Below the pieces are notes generated by a model. It made no database searches. It worked only from the letters and a program-made list of their open reading frames with translations, and was not told the origin of the DNA. The translations under genes and the position numbers were made by a program. A stretch of 64,000 nucleotides of DNA. Source: Terasakiella brassicae (GTDB taxonomy: Bacteria; Pseudomonadota; Alphaproteobacteria; Rhodospirillales; Terasakiellaceae). This document shows, piece after piece, positions 38,640 through 48,876 of the stretch (position 1 is its first letter; each line of letters starts with the position of its first letter). The stretch covers positions 1-64,000 of the forward strand of contig NZ_BMHV01000013.1 of NCBI RefSeq assembly GCF_014641495.1, given 5' to 3'.

Positions 38640-38715
38640 GTGCCACCTCTCTTTTGCGGGTCTCTATTCCAATTCTATCTCGCTTTGGCCTCTTCTCCCT
38701 CTAACCCCATGAGCA

Positions 38716-38752
38716 TGCAGGACACATGGCGGGCCACGCCATATCCCCTGCA
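38716..38752 (-). terminator. hairpin between ferritin-like gene and acnA
   Basis: TGCAGG/CCTGCA and ATGGCG/CGCCAT form a two-part stem with a four-by-four internal loop, 14 bases after the ferritin gene's stop. There is no T tract, so factor-independent termination is doubtful. Confidence 0.4.
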
Positions 38753-38765
38753 TCCAAATTCGATT

Positions 38766-39053
38766 CTATTTATGAGCGATTTCTTTATCGGTGAACAAGT
38801 AATCGCGCAATTCCTTGTCCATCACCTTATCCTTGCGACGGATCCATTCCAGCACCATCGCCGCATGTTCTTTTTCTTCGTCGCGGTTATGGATCAGAAT
38901 ATTTTTCAGATCCTCATCCTTACAGGCATCAATGCGTTGGTTGTACCAATCAACAGCTTCCAGTTCTTCCATCAAGGAAACAACCGCACGATGGTAATCG
39001 CGCGTCTCGTCTGTCAATTCCTCAACCGGTTCGTGATAACCTTCATTAGACAT
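38766..39053 (-). CDS. encapsulated-ferritin-type protein without targeting tail
   Basis: The 95-residue protein matches the encapsulated ferritin (EncFtn) core known from Rhodospirillum rubrum. Its first helix contains EELEAVDWYNQR with E29, E30 and E32. The second contains HNRDEEKEHAAMVLEW with E59, E62 and H63 as likely iron ligands. In that family two-helix subunits assemble into decamer rings with ferroxidase sites at the interfaces. The protein ends after DKEIAHK. The usual extension ending in an encapsulin targeting peptide is missing, and no encapsulin gene is adjacent. It may work outside a nanocompartment or be targeted some other way. Confidence 0.88.
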   Translation of the reverse strand: MSNEGYHEPVEELTDETRDYHRAVVSLMEELEAVDWYNQRIDACKDEDLKNILIHNRDEEKEHAAMVLEWIRRKDKVMDKELRDYLFTDKEIAHK

Positions 39054-39077
39054 GGGTTCTTCTCCCTAAAAATGTAA

Positions 39078-39115
39078 CTGAAAAATATCCTACAAATTAG
39101 AGTTATATTTTTCAG
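39078..39115. promoter_or_regulatory. dyad upstream of ferritin-like gene
   Basis: CTGAAAAATAT at 39078-39088 and its exact complement at 39105-39115 lie 25-62 bases upstream of the ferritin-like start. It could be an operator (for an iron regulator, for example) or a 5'-UTR hairpin. The rest of the 305-bp spacer 39054-39358 is AT-rich with no other clear signal; no cobalamin riboswitch was recognised before the mutase genes. Confidence 0.4.
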
Positions 39116-39358
39116 AAGTGATTGCAAGAGGATAAATCATATCCGACTGCCCATACGAAAGCCGCCGAACCACCAACGACAAAAGTAATAATATTTCAAT
39201 AACATTCCTTACTTGCGAAACTTTCGACAAATCTTTATAACCCGAGAGCGAAAAAACACCTGTTTTGACAGATTACCCTATAGCCATTGCGGTTTTAATT
39301 TGGTAAAACGGTATTGTAATGCGTATTTATTTATCGATGTGTCTCGCAAAGGATTAAC

Positions 39359-41329
39359 ATGAGCGAAGAACGTTTAGCCTTGGCGGCTGAATTTCCGGCG
39401 ACTTCTGTAGAAGCCTGGAAAGAGTCTTTGGAAAAAGTTCTCAAAGGTGCCCCTTTTGAAAAAAAGATGGTTGTCAAAACCTACGATGGTATCGACATCC
39501 AGCCTCTTTATACAAAAGCAGATTGGAACGCAGACGGCAATCCGTCCGGTTTCCCCGGTAGCGCCCCGTTCACACGTGGCAATTCCGCCGTGGGTCGCAG
39601 CGTGGATGGCTGGGATATTCGCCAAATTCACGCCCATGCAGACAAATCTGTTGCCAATGATCAAATTCTTGAAGATCTGGAACGCGGCGTCACCTCGATT
39701 ATTTTGCAGTTTGACGAAGCCGCACGCGCGGGTAAAAACGGCACCGATGCCCCGGACCTTGCGGGTCGTGGCGGGATTATGATTTATTCCAAAGAAGACC
39801 TCGCCGATGTTTTGGACGGCGTTCTTCTTGATCTCGCGACAGTTTCACTGGAAGCCGGTGCACAAGGTGCGGCAGCCGCTTCTTTGTTGAAAGCTTTGTG
39901 GGCTGATAAAAATATCGCCAATGACAAAGCAATGGGGGCCTTCAACCTTGACCCCCTTGGTACATTGGCAGCCACAGGCACCTTGCCGACATCCGTTGAA
40001 GACGCCCTTGCCGATATGGCGAACTTAGCCAAAGAGACAGCGGCAAATTACCCCAAGGTCACCTCTGTTAAAGTTGATACCTCCGCCTATTACGGTGCTG
40101 GTGCGACAGAAACACAGGATCTGGCAATCGCCTTGGCAACCGGTGTGGCTTACCTGCGTGCAATGGTCGATGCGGGTCTAAGCGTGGATGAGGCGGCGCG
40201 TCAAATCACCTTCTCCTTTGCTAATGGTGCCGATATCTTTACCGGGATTGCCAAATTACGTGCGGCACGTTTCCTGTGGGCACAAGTCATAAAGGCATCC
40301 GGGGGTTCTGCTGAGGCACAAGGTATGAAACTGCATGCTGTCACCGCAGCCCGTGCCATGTCCAAACGCGACCCTTGGGTCAATATGTTGCGCACAACAG
40401 CGACCTGTTTTGCCGGGGCCATCGGTGGTGCAGATGCCATTACGGTCTTGCCGTTTGATTATCACTGTGGTGTTGCCGATAACTTCGCCCGCCGCATTGC
40501 CCGCAATACCCAAATTGTTTTGCAGGAAGAAAGCTCACTCAATAAAGTCATCGACCCCGCAGGCGGGTCCTGGTTTATTGAAAACCTGAGCGAACAATAT
40601 GTTAAAAAAGCATGGGAATTGTTCCAGGATATTGAAAATCGCGGTGGTATGGCTGCGGTTCTTGCCGATGGGTCTATTCAGTCCCAAATCGCTGAAGTCT
40701 GGCAGGCGCGGCTTAAAAATATCGCCAAACGCAAAGATGCGGTCACAGGCGTTTCTGAATATCCAAATATCATGGAAGACGCGGTTGTGCGCAGCACCCC
40801 TGATTACGCCGCCTTGATCGCCAAGATCAACAAAGCCGATATCACCATCGCCAGCTTGGCCACACAAGGCAACGCGACAACCATCACGGCCCTGCCCGCC
40901 CATCGTCTGGCTGAAGGGTTTGAAAAACTCCGTGATGCTGCCGATGCTTACAAAGCTGCAAATGGCGACTTCCCGAAAATCTTCTCTGCCAACATGGGGG
41001 CCATTGCCAAACATACGGCGCGCGCGACATTCGCCAAAAACTTCTTCGAAGCTGGCGGTGTACAGGCCGTAACCAACAACGGTTTTGCCAACGTAGATGA
41101 TGCGGTTGCCGCCTTCAAAGACAGTCAAGCTGAAGTTGCCGTTCTATGTGGCAGTGATGATCAGTATGAAGAACTCGCCGCCCGTTTTGCCACAGCCTTA
41201 AAAGCCGCTGGTGCGAAAAAAGTATTCCTCGCCGGGCGCGGTGAATTTGACGGTGTCGATGCTGCCATCGGCATGGGTAGCGATGTGCTCGCCACATTGC
41301 AGGACCTCCACACTGTATTGGGAGTGTAA
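39359..41329 (+). CDS. mutA: methylmalonyl-CoA mutase small (beta) subunit
   Basis: This is the non-catalytic partner of the heterodimeric B12-dependent mutase that interconverts methylmalonyl-CoA and succinyl-CoA. The 656 residues keep the TIM-barrel part (for example [20 protein letters not shown], quoted at its 20-residue limit). The C-terminal flavodoxin-like domain lacks the cobalamin-binding DxHxxG, as expected for the small subunit. RBS AAAGGA precedes the ATG. It is followed by the catalytic subunit after five bases and meaB further on. Confidence 0.94.
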   Translation: MSEERLALAAEFPATSVEAWKESLEKVLKGAPFEKKMVVKTYDGIDIQPLYTKADWNADGNPSGFPGSAPFTRGNSAVGRSVDGWDIRQIHAHADKSVANDQILEDLERGVTSIILQFDEAARAGKNGTDAPDLAGRGGIMIYSKEDLADVLDGVLLDLATVSLEAGAQGAAAASLLKALWADKNIANDKAMGAFNLDPLGTLAATGTLPTSVEDALADMANLAKETAANYPKVTSVKVDTSAYYGAGATETQDLAIALATGVAYLRAMVDAGLSVDEAARQITFSFANGADIFTGIAKLRAARFLWAQVIKASGGSAEAQGMKLHAVTAARAMSKRDPWVNMLRTTATCFAGAIGGADAITVLPFDYHCGVADNFARRIARNTQIVLQEESSLNKVIDPAGGSWFIENLSEQYVKKAWELFQDIENRGGMAAVLADGSIQSQIAEVWQARLKNIAKRKDAVTGVSEYPNIMEDAVVRSTPDYAALIAKINKADITIASLATQGNATTITALPAHRLAEGFEKLRDAADAYKAANGDFPKIFSANMGAIAKHTARATFAKNFFEAGGVQAVTNNGFANVDDAVAAFKDSQAEVAVLCGSDDQYEELAARFATALKAAGAKKVFLAGRGEFDGVDAAIGMGSDVLATLQDLHTVLGV

Positions 41330-41334
41330 GACAG

Positions 41335-43527
41335 ATGAGCAATATTCCTAACTTTGCAAATGTTGCGCTGGACACTTCCGGCCTGAACAAAGAACAAGCC
41401 AGCGACTGGAAAGGCCGTATCGAAGGTCAAACAGGCAAAAAACTGGATGACCTGACATGGAACACACCGGAAGGGATCGGCGTTAAACCGCTTTATACCG
41501 CCGAAGACCTGAATGGTTTGGACAGTCTGGACAGTGTTCCGGGGTTTGCCCCGTTCAAACGCGGCCCGTACAATTCCATGTACACCACACGCCCGTGGAC
41601 GGTGCGCCAATATGCGGGTTTCTCCACCGCCGAAGAATCCAACGCTTTTTACCGCCGCAACCTTGCGGCTGGTCAAAAAGGCCTGTCTGTCGCCTTTGAC
41701 CTTGCCACACACCGAGGTTATGATTCCGATCACCCGCGCGTTGCCGGGGATGTCGGCATGGCGGGTGTGGCGATTGACAGTATTTACGATACACGTACCC
41801 TGTTTGACGGGATCCCGCTGGATCAAATGTCTGTTTCCATGACCATGAACGGTGCGGTTCTGCCTGTTCTGGCCCTGTACGTTCTGGCGGCTGAAGAACA
41901 AGGTGTCACACCGGATAAACTGTCCGGGACCATTCAGAACGATATTCTCAAAGAATTCATGGTGCGTAACACCTATATCTACCCACCGACCCCGTCCATG
42001 AAGATCATTTCTGATATCTTTGGCTTTACCTCAACAGAAATGCCGAAATTCAACTCGATCTCTATTTCCGGTTACCACATGCAGGAAGCCGGTGCGACAG
42101 CCGATCTGGAACTGGCTTACACGCTGGCAGATGGTGTGGAGTATCTGCGGGCCGGTATTGCAACCGGTCTGGATGTCGATGCCTTCGCCCCGCGCTTGTC
42201 CTTCTTCTGGGCCATCGGCATGAACTTCTTTATGGAAGTTGCCAAAATGCGCGCAGGTCGGATGTTATGGTCACGTCTAGTAAACCAGTTTGATCCGAAA
42301 AACCCGAAATCACTGGCCTTGCGGACGCACTCCCAAACATCGGGCTGGTCTTTGACGGCACAGGACGTGTTTAACAACGTCACGCGTACCTGTATCGAGG
42401 CAATGGCATCAAGCCAAGGTCATACGCAATCGCTGCACACCAACGCACTGGACGAAGCCTTGGCCCTGCCGACGGATTTCTCCGCCCGTATTGCCCGTAA
42501 CACACAGATTTTCCTGCAACAGGAAACAGGCACCTGTGATGTGATCGACCCGTGGGGTGGTTCCTACTACGTTGAAAAACTGACACAGGATCTGGCCGAA
42601 AAAGCATGGGCACATATTCAGGAAGTTGAAGAACAAGGCGGCATGGCCAAAGCCATCGAAGCCGGCATTCCCAAAATGCGCATCGAAGAAGCCGCAGCAC
42701 GGACCCAGGCCCGCATTGACAGTGGCCGTCAGACCGTTGTCGGTGTCAACAAATATCAACTTGAAAACGAAGATGCGATCGATGTTCTCAAGGTTGAAAA
42801 TTCCGAAGTGCGCAAGTCCCAGATTGCCAAACTGGAACGCCTGCGTGCAGAACGTAATGAAGCTGATACACAAGCCTCACTGGATGCCTTGAGCGAAGCC
42901 GCAAAAACCGAAAATGGCAACCTGCTTGATCTGGCGATTAAGGCCGGGCGCGCCAAAGCCACAGTTGGTGAAATCTCGCTTGCTCTGGAAAAAGTCTATG
43001 GGCGCCATCAAGCCACCATTCGTGCCATTTCCGGTGTTTATAAAAACGAAGTGGGTGAAATGAACGAAAAGATTGAAGACGTAACCAAGCTGGTTAAAAA
43101 ATTCGAAAACCATGAAGGGCGTCGCCCGCGTATTCTGATTGCAAAAATGGGCCAAGATGGACACGATCGCGGTCAAAAAGTAATCGCAACCGCCTTTGCC
43201 GATCTTGGTTTCGACGTGGATATCGGACCGTTGTTCCAGACACCGGAAGAAACTGCGCGTCAAGCGGTTGAAAACGATGTCGATATTGTTGGCGCTTCCT
43301 CCTTGGCTGCGGGTCACCTGACCTTGGTGCCGCAACTGCGCGAAGAACTGACAAAACTGGAACGCGACGATATCCTGATTGTCTGCGGCGGCGTTATTCC
43401 ACCGCAAGACTTCGACGCCTTGTATGAAGGGGGCGCAGAAGCGATCTTCCCACCGGGCACCGTCATTTCCGAAGCCGCCATTGATTTAATGAAAAAGCTG
43501 AACGAAGTTGTCGGTATTGAGGACTAA
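41335..43527 (+). CDS. mutB: methylmalonyl-CoA mutase large (catalytic) subunit
   Basis: This catalytic subunit (730 residues) uses adenosylcobalamin to rearrange methylmalonyl-CoA to succinyl-CoA. The barrel contains [37 protein letters not shown] and the active-site HTNALDEA region. The C-terminal domain has the base-off cobalamin motif [12 protein letters not shown] (DxHxxG) and later SSLAAGH and the GG pair VCGGVIPP. It lets the cell feed propionyl-CoA into the TCA cycle. No epimerase or propionyl-CoA carboxylase gene is adjacent. Confidence 0.97.
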   Translation: MSNIPNFANVALDTSGLNKEQASDWKGRIEGQTGKKLDDLTWNTPEGIGVKPLYTAEDLNGLDSLDSVPGFAPFKRGPYNSMYTTRPWTVRQYAGFSTAEESNAFYRRNLAAGQKGLSVAFDLATHRGYDSDHPRVAGDVGMAGVAIDSIYDTRTLFDGIPLDQMSVSMTMNGAVLPVLALYVLAAEEQGVTPDKLSGTIQNDILKEFMVRNTYIYPPTPSMKIISDIFGFTSTEMPKFNSISISGYHMQEAGATADLELAYTLADGVEYLRAGIATGLDVDAFAPRLSFFWAIGMNFFMEVAKMRAGRMLWSRLVNQFDPKNPKSLALRTHSQTSGWSLTAQDVFNNVTRTCIEAMASSQGHTQSLHTNALDEALALPTDFSARIARNTQIFLQQETGTCDVIDPWGGSYYVEKLTQDLAEKAWAHIQEVEEQGGMAKAIEAGIPKMRIEEAAARTQARIDSGRQTVVGVNKYQLENEDAIDVLKVENSEVRKSQIAKLERLRAERNEADTQASLDALSEAAKTENGNLLDLAIKAGRAKATVGEISLALEKVYGRHQATIRAISGVYKNEVGEMNEKIEDVTKLVKKFENHEGRRPRILIAKMGQDGHDRGQKVIATAFADLGFDVDIGPLFQTPEETARQAVENDVDIVGASSLAAGHLTLVPQLREELTKLERDDILIVCGGVIPPQDFDALYEGGAEAIFPPGTVISEAAIDLMKKLNEVVGIED

Positions 43528-43542
43528 GTCCTGAGCCAACAA

Positions 43543-43583
43543 ACATCATCCCGGATCGGCACTTGCGCTTGTCCGGGATGACG
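43543..43583. repeat. palindrome with CATCCCGGA/TCCGGGATG arms
   Basis: CATCATCCCGGA at 43543-43554 pairs with TCCGGGATGACG at 43572-43583 (one mismatch) around a 17-base loop, between mutB and meaB. The sequence resembles CCGGGATGA-type palindromic repeats common in alphaproteobacterial spacers. It could also slow transcription or protect the mutase mRNA. Confidence 0.55.
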
Positions 43584-43622
43584 TGTTTTATAAGCACAGA
43601 TTAAGTAATTAAGAGATTCCCC

Positions 43623-44663
43623 ATGAACGACATTGTCAATCATTCCGTCAAAAAAGGCCCGGTTCGTCGGCGCAGACAACCGTCTGTCGATGAATATGTC
43701 GAAGGTGTTTTAAGCGGGGACCGGACAATGTTGGGCCGCACCATCTCTTTGGTGGAAAGCACCAGTCCGCGCTACCGTAAAATCGCGCAGGAAGTTTTGT
43801 TAAAACTTCTGCCTCATAGCGGTAAGGCACACCGTGTCGGGATTACAGGTGTACCCGGTGTCGGGAAATCCACAACGATTGAGGCCTTGGGCTGCAATTT
43901 ATGCGAAGCCGGTCACAAGGTTGCGGTTCTCGCCGTTGACCCGACCAGTTCGGTTTCCGGCGGATCCATTCTGGGCGACAAGACCCGCATGAATAACTTG
44001 GCTATTCAGGAAAACGCCTTTATCCGGCCAAGTCCGAGTTCCTGCACATTGGGCGGCGTCACCAAAATGACCCGTGAAACCATGATCGTATGCGAGGCCG
44101 CAGGCTATGACGTTGTCTTGGTGGAAACCGTTGGTGTCGGACAAAGCGAAACCGTTGTTGCCGATATGGTGGACTTCTTTCTTGTGTTGATGTTGCCCGG
44201 CGCCGGGGATGAACTGCAAGGTATCAAAAAAGGTGTGTTGGAACTGGCCGATATGATCGCCGTCAACAAATCCGATGGCCCCAACGAAAAACGCGCAAAA
44301 ATGGCGGCGCGTGAATATAAAAACGCCCTGCATATTATGCGCCCGCAAAGCCCGAACTGGTCCCCGCCTGTGGTCTGTATTTCCGGCCTGTCCAATATGA
44401 ACCTTGATGAAATGTGGACCAAGGTTGAAGACCATCGCAGCAAATTAGGCGAAACGGGTGAATTGAAAACAAAACGCACCGAACAGCAATTTCGCTGGAT
44501 GTGGGCAATGGTCGAAGACCGCTTGATGGATGCGCTTAAATCCCATCCCGATGTGGTCAATTTAATTGATCCGATCCATGAAGCCATTACCCGTGACGAA
44601 TTAACCGCTACCGTTGGCGCACAACGTATCCTTAATGCGTTTGGACTGACCGATACCCTATAA
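43623..44663 (+). CDS. meaB: MeaB-type GTPase chaperone of methylmalonyl-CoA mutase
   Basis: MeaB is a G3E-family GTPase that loads and protects the cobalamin of methylmalonyl-CoA mutase. The 346 residues show Walker A GVPGVGKST, the DPTSSVSGGSILGDKTRM switch region, ETVGVGQSE and the base-recognition NKSD. The C-terminal dimerisation arm (about residues 270-330) contains EQQFRWMWAMVEDR. It is directly downstream of the mutase genes after a 95-bp spacer containing a palindrome, consistent with joint expression. Confidence 0.96.
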   Translation: MNDIVNHSVKKGPVRRRRQPSVDEYVEGVLSGDRTMLGRTISLVESTSPRYRKIAQEVLLKLLPHSGKAHRVGITGVPGVGKSTTIEALGCNLCEAGHKVAVLAVDPTSSVSGGSILGDKTRMNNLAIQENAFIRPSPSSCTLGGVTKMTRETMIVCEAAGYDVVLVETVGVGQSETVVADMVDFFLVLMLPGAGDELQGIKKGVLELADMIAVNKSDGPNEKRAKMAAREYKNALHIMRPQSPNWSPPVVCISGLSNMNLDEMWTKVEDHRSKLGETGELKTKRTEQQFRWMWAMVEDRLMDALKSHPDVVNLIDPIHEAITRDELTATVGAQRILNAFGLTDTL

Positions 44664-44725
44664 AGACAGTTGTAAACTGTACTTTTAAAGCCTACATTTA
44701 TATTCAAATAGATAATGAGGCCGAG

Positions 44726-45979
44726 ATGAAAAAACTGCTTCTTGTTGAAGATATGAAATTCTTCAACTCGCTTGTCGAAAAGCATGTCCGACGCAATCTG
44801 GATATTGATGTCGTTTCCTGCACCAGCTATGCCGAAGCCGTTGCCGTTCTCAAAAACGGGTTTGATGATTACTTTCTCGCCATTCTGGATTTAAACCTGC
44901 CGGACGCACCTGATGGTCAAATCGTTGATCTGGTGATTGGATACGGCATACCGTCTGTCGTTTTCTCCGCGCAATTCAGTGAAGATACCCGCGACCAGAT
45001 TTTATCCAAAAATGTGATCGATTATGTCGTCAAACAAAATCCATCCAGTCTGGATTATCTGGTTTCCTTAATCTCGCGCCTGTATTTCAATGCCAATGTC
45101 AAAGTTCTTGTGGTGGATGATTCCACCACGGCGCGCAAATACGTCATGGATTTGATGAAACGCTACCAGTTCAAGGTTGAAGAAGCCGAAAACGGTATTG
45201 AAGCCTTGGAAATACTGGAAAAACACCCCGATATTCGGCTGGTCATTACCGATTATAACATGCCACAGATGGATGGGTTCGAACTCACCCGCGAAATTCG
45301 ACGCAAATATCCCAAACACAAAATCGGCATTATCGGCCTGTCCACCGCCGGAAGTAACATTTTATCCGCCCAATTCATTAAAAACGGTGCTAATGATTTT
45401 CTCAATAAACCTTTTTTGCGCGAAGAGTTTTTCTGCCGGGTCTGCCAAAACGTCGAACTGATCGAATATATGGACGATCTAAAATCCGCCGCGACCCATG
45501 ATTTTCTAACCGGGCTGCACAATCGGCGTTTCCTCAACGATATCGGCAGCAATTCCGTTGCACGCGCCTTGCGTGACGATATGCCACTGAGTGTCGCCTT
45601 ACTGGATATCGATCATTTTTCAAAAATTAACAATGAATACGGGCATAGTGCAGGCGATGAAATTCTCATTCAATTGGGGGAACTTCTAAACGAACGCTGC
45701 CGTCGCTCAGACGTGCTGGCACGCACAGGCGGCGAAGAACTCTGCATCATTGCCAACAATCTACCGGCACATCAATGCCATGATTTTTTTGACGGATTAC
45801 GCCACATGATCGAAAAGCATGACTTCAAGGCAGGTCAGAAAACATTAAAGCTAACCGTCAGTATCGGTGTATGCAATCACGTTCACGAAAGTTTCGATGC
45901 CATGATTGCCTCTGCAGAAGAGGCCTTGCTCTATGCCAAAAACGAAGGGCGCAATCGCACCAGCATTCAAACTAACTAA
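44726..45979 (+). CDS. PleD-like response regulator with GGDEF diguanylate cyclase
   Basis: This 417-residue protein has two receiver domains (phospho-acceptor Asp in FLAILDLNLPD, and in RLVITDYNMPQMDG) and a GGDEF domain with the active motif GGEEL. The inhibitory site RxxD (RRSD) sits five residues before GGEEL, so product feedback should work. Conserved lysines in YVVKQ and LNKPF suggest both receivers are functional. It should make cyclic di-GMP when phosphorylated. It stands alone downstream of meaB; no kinase is adjacent. Confidence 0.94.
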   Translation: MKKLLLVEDMKFFNSLVEKHVRRNLDIDVVSCTSYAEAVAVLKNGFDDYFLAILDLNLPDAPDGQIVDLVIGYGIPSVVFSAQFSEDTRDQILSKNVIDYVVKQNPSSLDYLVSLISRLYFNANVKVLVVDDSTTARKYVMDLMKRYQFKVEEAENGIEALEILEKHPDIRLVITDYNMPQMDGFELTREIRRKYPKHKIGIIGLSTAGSNILSAQFIKNGANDFLNKPFLREEFFCRVCQNVELIEYMDDLKSAATHDFLTGLHNRRFLNDIGSNSVARALRDDMPLSVALLDIDHFSKINNEYGHSAGDEILIQLGELLNERCRRSDVLARTGGEELCIIANNLPAHQCHDFFDGLRHMIEKHDFKAGQKTLKLTVSIGVCNHVHESFDAMIASAEEALLYAKNEGRNRTSIQTN

Positions 45980-45988
45980 AACCAACAA

Positions 45989-47272
45989 TCACACACCCAG
46001 TAAAACCTTTTTGGCCTTGCGTAAACCTGACCAGATCAAAACCGCCACAACCGGAACAGCAATACCAATGGCAAGGTCCGGGTTGATCGGCACCCCCCCT
46101 GCTTTGACGCCTTTAAAGGCATAGCCCAATAAACCAACCAGATAGTAACTGATCGCGACAACAGACAGCCCTTCCACCGTTTCTTGCAAACGCAGTTGAA
46201 GTTCTGCGCGTTTATTCATGGTCTTCAGGACTTCTTGATTTTGTTTTTCCAGTTCCACTTCAACACGTGCGCGTAACAAGCTCGCGACCCGACTGATGCG
46301 TTGTGACAAGGAATGCTGGCGCATGCTGGTATGGTCACATGTTTTCATCGCCGGGGCCATCCGCCGTTCAATGGTTTCCGATAAAGTCGGCAATCCTGTC
46401 AAACGTCCTTCGCGCAATTCATTCAGGCGTTGCTGCACAATGGCATAGTACGCTTTGGTCGCGCCGAAACGATAACTGTTACGCGCAGAAATCGCCTCGA
46501 CCTCTGCTGCCAGAACGGACAGTTCCTCCAACAAATCACCATCTTTTTGCGGATGTACGCGATCTGACATCTTGGCTGCAATCACCGCCAGACTTTCATC
46601 AATTGCGCGGATACGCGGGCTGGCCTCACGCGCCAAGGGAAAACCGAGCAAAGCCATAATCCGGTAGGTTTCCACTTCCAACACCCGCTGGACAACACGC
46701 CCGGCTTGACGGTCCGGCATAGAAATATTGCGCATCAAAATACGCATGAAACGATCATCATGCACCCGCATATCCGTCCAGACCAACGCAGCCCCGCCTG
46801 CCATTTCGCAGCCCACATAGGTATGGCCGTCAAAATAGCGCGACATCTCAATCGGGCTGCGTTCCGGTGCATCATTTGTTTCCAGTTCCAGATGTACCGC
46901 ATTCATCACCTGACCGGGGATTTCACTGATCCAGTCTTGTGGCACAAAATCAATGACCGGATGAAGGAACGGTTCTTCACAGGGTTCATTGCGAAAAAAA
47001 GTATAAGTGGAAAATTCCGTATGACGTTCCCAACGCAAGCGAAAGGGGCCCATCTCCGAAATAAAATGGGTTGCTTCATCCAAGGGCTTTGCCACGTCAA
47101 ACTTTTCACACAGACGCGACAAATGGACCCGTTCCGCATCCCCGCCATCCTCGCCGGATAAAACCGCCAGATGCGTGATACGTTCCGGCATATCCAGCGC
47201 AATATAAGGCCGTGCGCGGATTTCTTTATCCAGTGTGTCGCGTAACGGATGTTCCTGTCCCAAATAAGTCAT
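45989..47272 (-). CDS. DUF3422 family membrane protein
   Basis: The 427-residue protein matches the DUF3422 family. The N-terminal region contains HPLRDTLDKEIRARP and a conserved RWERHTEFSTYTFF. A central coiled-coil-like helical stretch (about residues 220-370, ending with ELQLRLQETVEGLSVVAISYY) is followed by two C-terminal membrane helices. The topology recalls CorA-like or coiled-coil-anchored proteins, but no function is established. It converges with the GGDEF gene and is separated from it by nine bases. Confidence 0.88.
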   Translation of the reverse strand: MTYLGQEHPLRDTLDKEIRARPYIALDMPERITHLAVLSGEDGGDAERVHLSRLCEKFDVAKPLDEATHFISEMGPFRLRWERHTEFSTYTFFRNEPCEEPFLHPVIDFVPQDWISEIPGQVMNAVHLELETNDAPERSPIEMSRYFDGHTYVGCEMAGGAALVWTDMRVHDDRFMRILMRNISMPDRQAGRVVQRVLEVETYRIMALLGFPLAREASPRIRAIDESLAVIAAKMSDRVHPQKDGDLLEELSVLAAEVEAISARNSYRFGATKAYYAIVQQRLNELREGRLTGLPTLSETIERRMAPAMKTCDHTSMRQHSLSQRISRVASLLRARVEVELEKQNQEVLKTMNKRAELQLRLQETVEGLSVVAISYYLVGLLGYAFKGVKAGGVPINPDLAIGIAVPVVAVLIWSGLRKAKKVLLGV

Positions 47273-47451
47273 TTACCCTAAACCCTTACCTGTATTCCAC
47301 TTTTGTAAAATTGGTAGTACCACTATGCACATAATGAAAACAAGTGTTAAAGTGCAAATCATGTGATTTTTCTGTTTCGCCGTGTTTTACGTGGCAAATT
47401 CTCAAATCCATGATATGAAGCGCCATCTTTCCAGACAAAAGGTTTCAAGTT

Positions 47452-48798
47452 ATGAGCGAAAATCAAACCAAGTCGGCATATGGACTGGGCCGCGCTGCCC
47501 GTCTGAATCTGGCATACGAGATTTTAACCGAACTGGCTGAAACCTCGCGTCCTTTGGATGCCATCCTGTCCAGTCGTTTCCGCCATTTGCAAGATGCACT
47601 GGAACGGCGTGACCGCCGCGACCTGGAACAACGCGTGCGTTCCGTTCTGCTGCATTATCGTCGCCTGTTATGGTGGCTGAAACAGGTCCGTCTGGACATA
47701 AACATGCGCTCCATGCTGCTCGCCGATATGATTTTAAACGACGATGCCGATATTCCTCAGTTGGAAAAACTGTGTAACGGTGCCCATAACCGCATGGACA
47801 TGTTGCGCAAAGAAGAAATCGCCAGCTTAAAACGCTTGCTGGGAAAAAATATCAATCACCCTGACATGAACGAAGCCATGTTGGCCGAATGCCCAGACTG
47901 GGCAGCTGCGGGCCTCAAACGAATTTTTGGCGATAACTTCGCCGCTGAAATGCGCGCCCTCAGCGACAAACCCACATCCGATTTTCGTGTAAATACACTG
48001 CTTGCCAGCCCGGCAGATACCGCTGAAAGTCTCGCTTCACAAGGTTTCAAGGTCGACGCCACGCCGCTTTCACCGATCGGATTGCGCCAAAGCCAACCCG
48101 GTGGGCCGATCCTTTCTGAAACCGAAGCTTTTCGCCAAGGCTGGCTGGAAGTTCAAGACGAAGGGTCCCAACTCGTTGCATTAATGGTCGGGGCGAAAAA
48201 AGGCATGCAGGTTGTTGATTTCTGTGCCGGTGCGGGCGGAAAAACTTTAGCACTGGCTGCTGAAATGGAAAATTCAGGGCATCTGGTTGCTTGTGATGTC
48301 CATAGCAAACGCCTGAATCGTGCGAAAGTACGCTTAAAACGTGCCGGTGTGGTCAATGCCGAACGCCGACAACTTGAAAATACTTTCGATAAATGGGTGA
48401 AAAAAAGCCGGGGCAAGTTCGACCGCGTTCTGATTGATGCCCCTTGCAGCGGCACCGGAACATGGCGGCGCAATCCAGACTCAAAATGGTCCAAGGATGA
48501 AACCGATTTGACAGAACTGGTCCAACTGCAAAAAGAAATTCTGGACAGTGCGTCACGCCTTGTAAAAAGCGGCGGACGGCTTATCTATGCCACCTGTTCC
48601 TTGCTGCCCGAAGAAAATGAAGATCAGATCGAACGCTTTCTATCCAGCAACACGGCTTTTAAACGCCTATCTGCACAAGATGTATGGCAAGAACGTCTGG
48701 CAACCGATTATCCGGCAAAAGACCCGAACTACCTGCGCCTTAGTCCTTACCTGAACGGTTGCGATGGATTTTTTGCCGCCATCCTGGAAAGAGAATAA
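47452..48798 (+). CDS. RsmB/NOP2-family RNA cytosine-5 methyltransferase
   Basis: The 448-residue protein has an NusB/RsmB-like helical N-terminal part (residues 1-140). A linker and a Rossmann SAM-dependent methyltransferase follow: SAM motif VVDFCAGAGGKTLALA, then the catalytic cysteines in IDAPCSGTGTWRRNPDSKW and YATCSLLPEEN. It makes m5C in rRNA or tRNA. Sequence alone does not show whether the target is 16S C967 (RsmB) or another site. It may be co-transcribed with the genes downstream. Confidence 0.93.
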   Translation: MSENQTKSAYGLGRAARLNLAYEILTELAETSRPLDAILSSRFRHLQDALERRDRRDLEQRVRSVLLHYRRLLWWLKQVRLDINMRSMLLADMILNDDADIPQLEKLCNGAHNRMDMLRKEEIASLKRLLGKNINHPDMNEAMLAECPDWAAAGLKRIFGDNFAAEMRALSDKPTSDFRVNTLLASPADTAESLASQGFKVDATPLSPIGLRQSQPGGPILSETEAFRQGWLEVQDEGSQLVALMVGAKKGMQVVDFCAGAGGKTLALAAEMENSGHLVACDVHSKRLNRAKVRLKRAGVVNAERRQLENTFDKWVKKSRGKFDRVLIDAPCSGTGTWRRNPDSKWSKDETDLTELVQLQKEILDSASRLVKSGGRLIYATCSLLPEENEDQIERFLSSNTAFKRLSAQDVWQERLATDYPAKDPNYLRLSPYLNGCDGFFAAILERE

Positions 48799-48876
48799 AT
48801 CAGAAGGTTCTTCTCTTTTCTTGTCATAAGCCTCCTCAATCTCTAGGTTATAGGGTGATATAAGGAGATGGCATGC

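Noticed and set aside
39054-39358. Cobalamin riboswitch ahead of the B12-dependent mutase
   Set aside because: No B12-box-like conserved sequence or adequate structure was recognised; mutases that use, not make, B12 often lack one.
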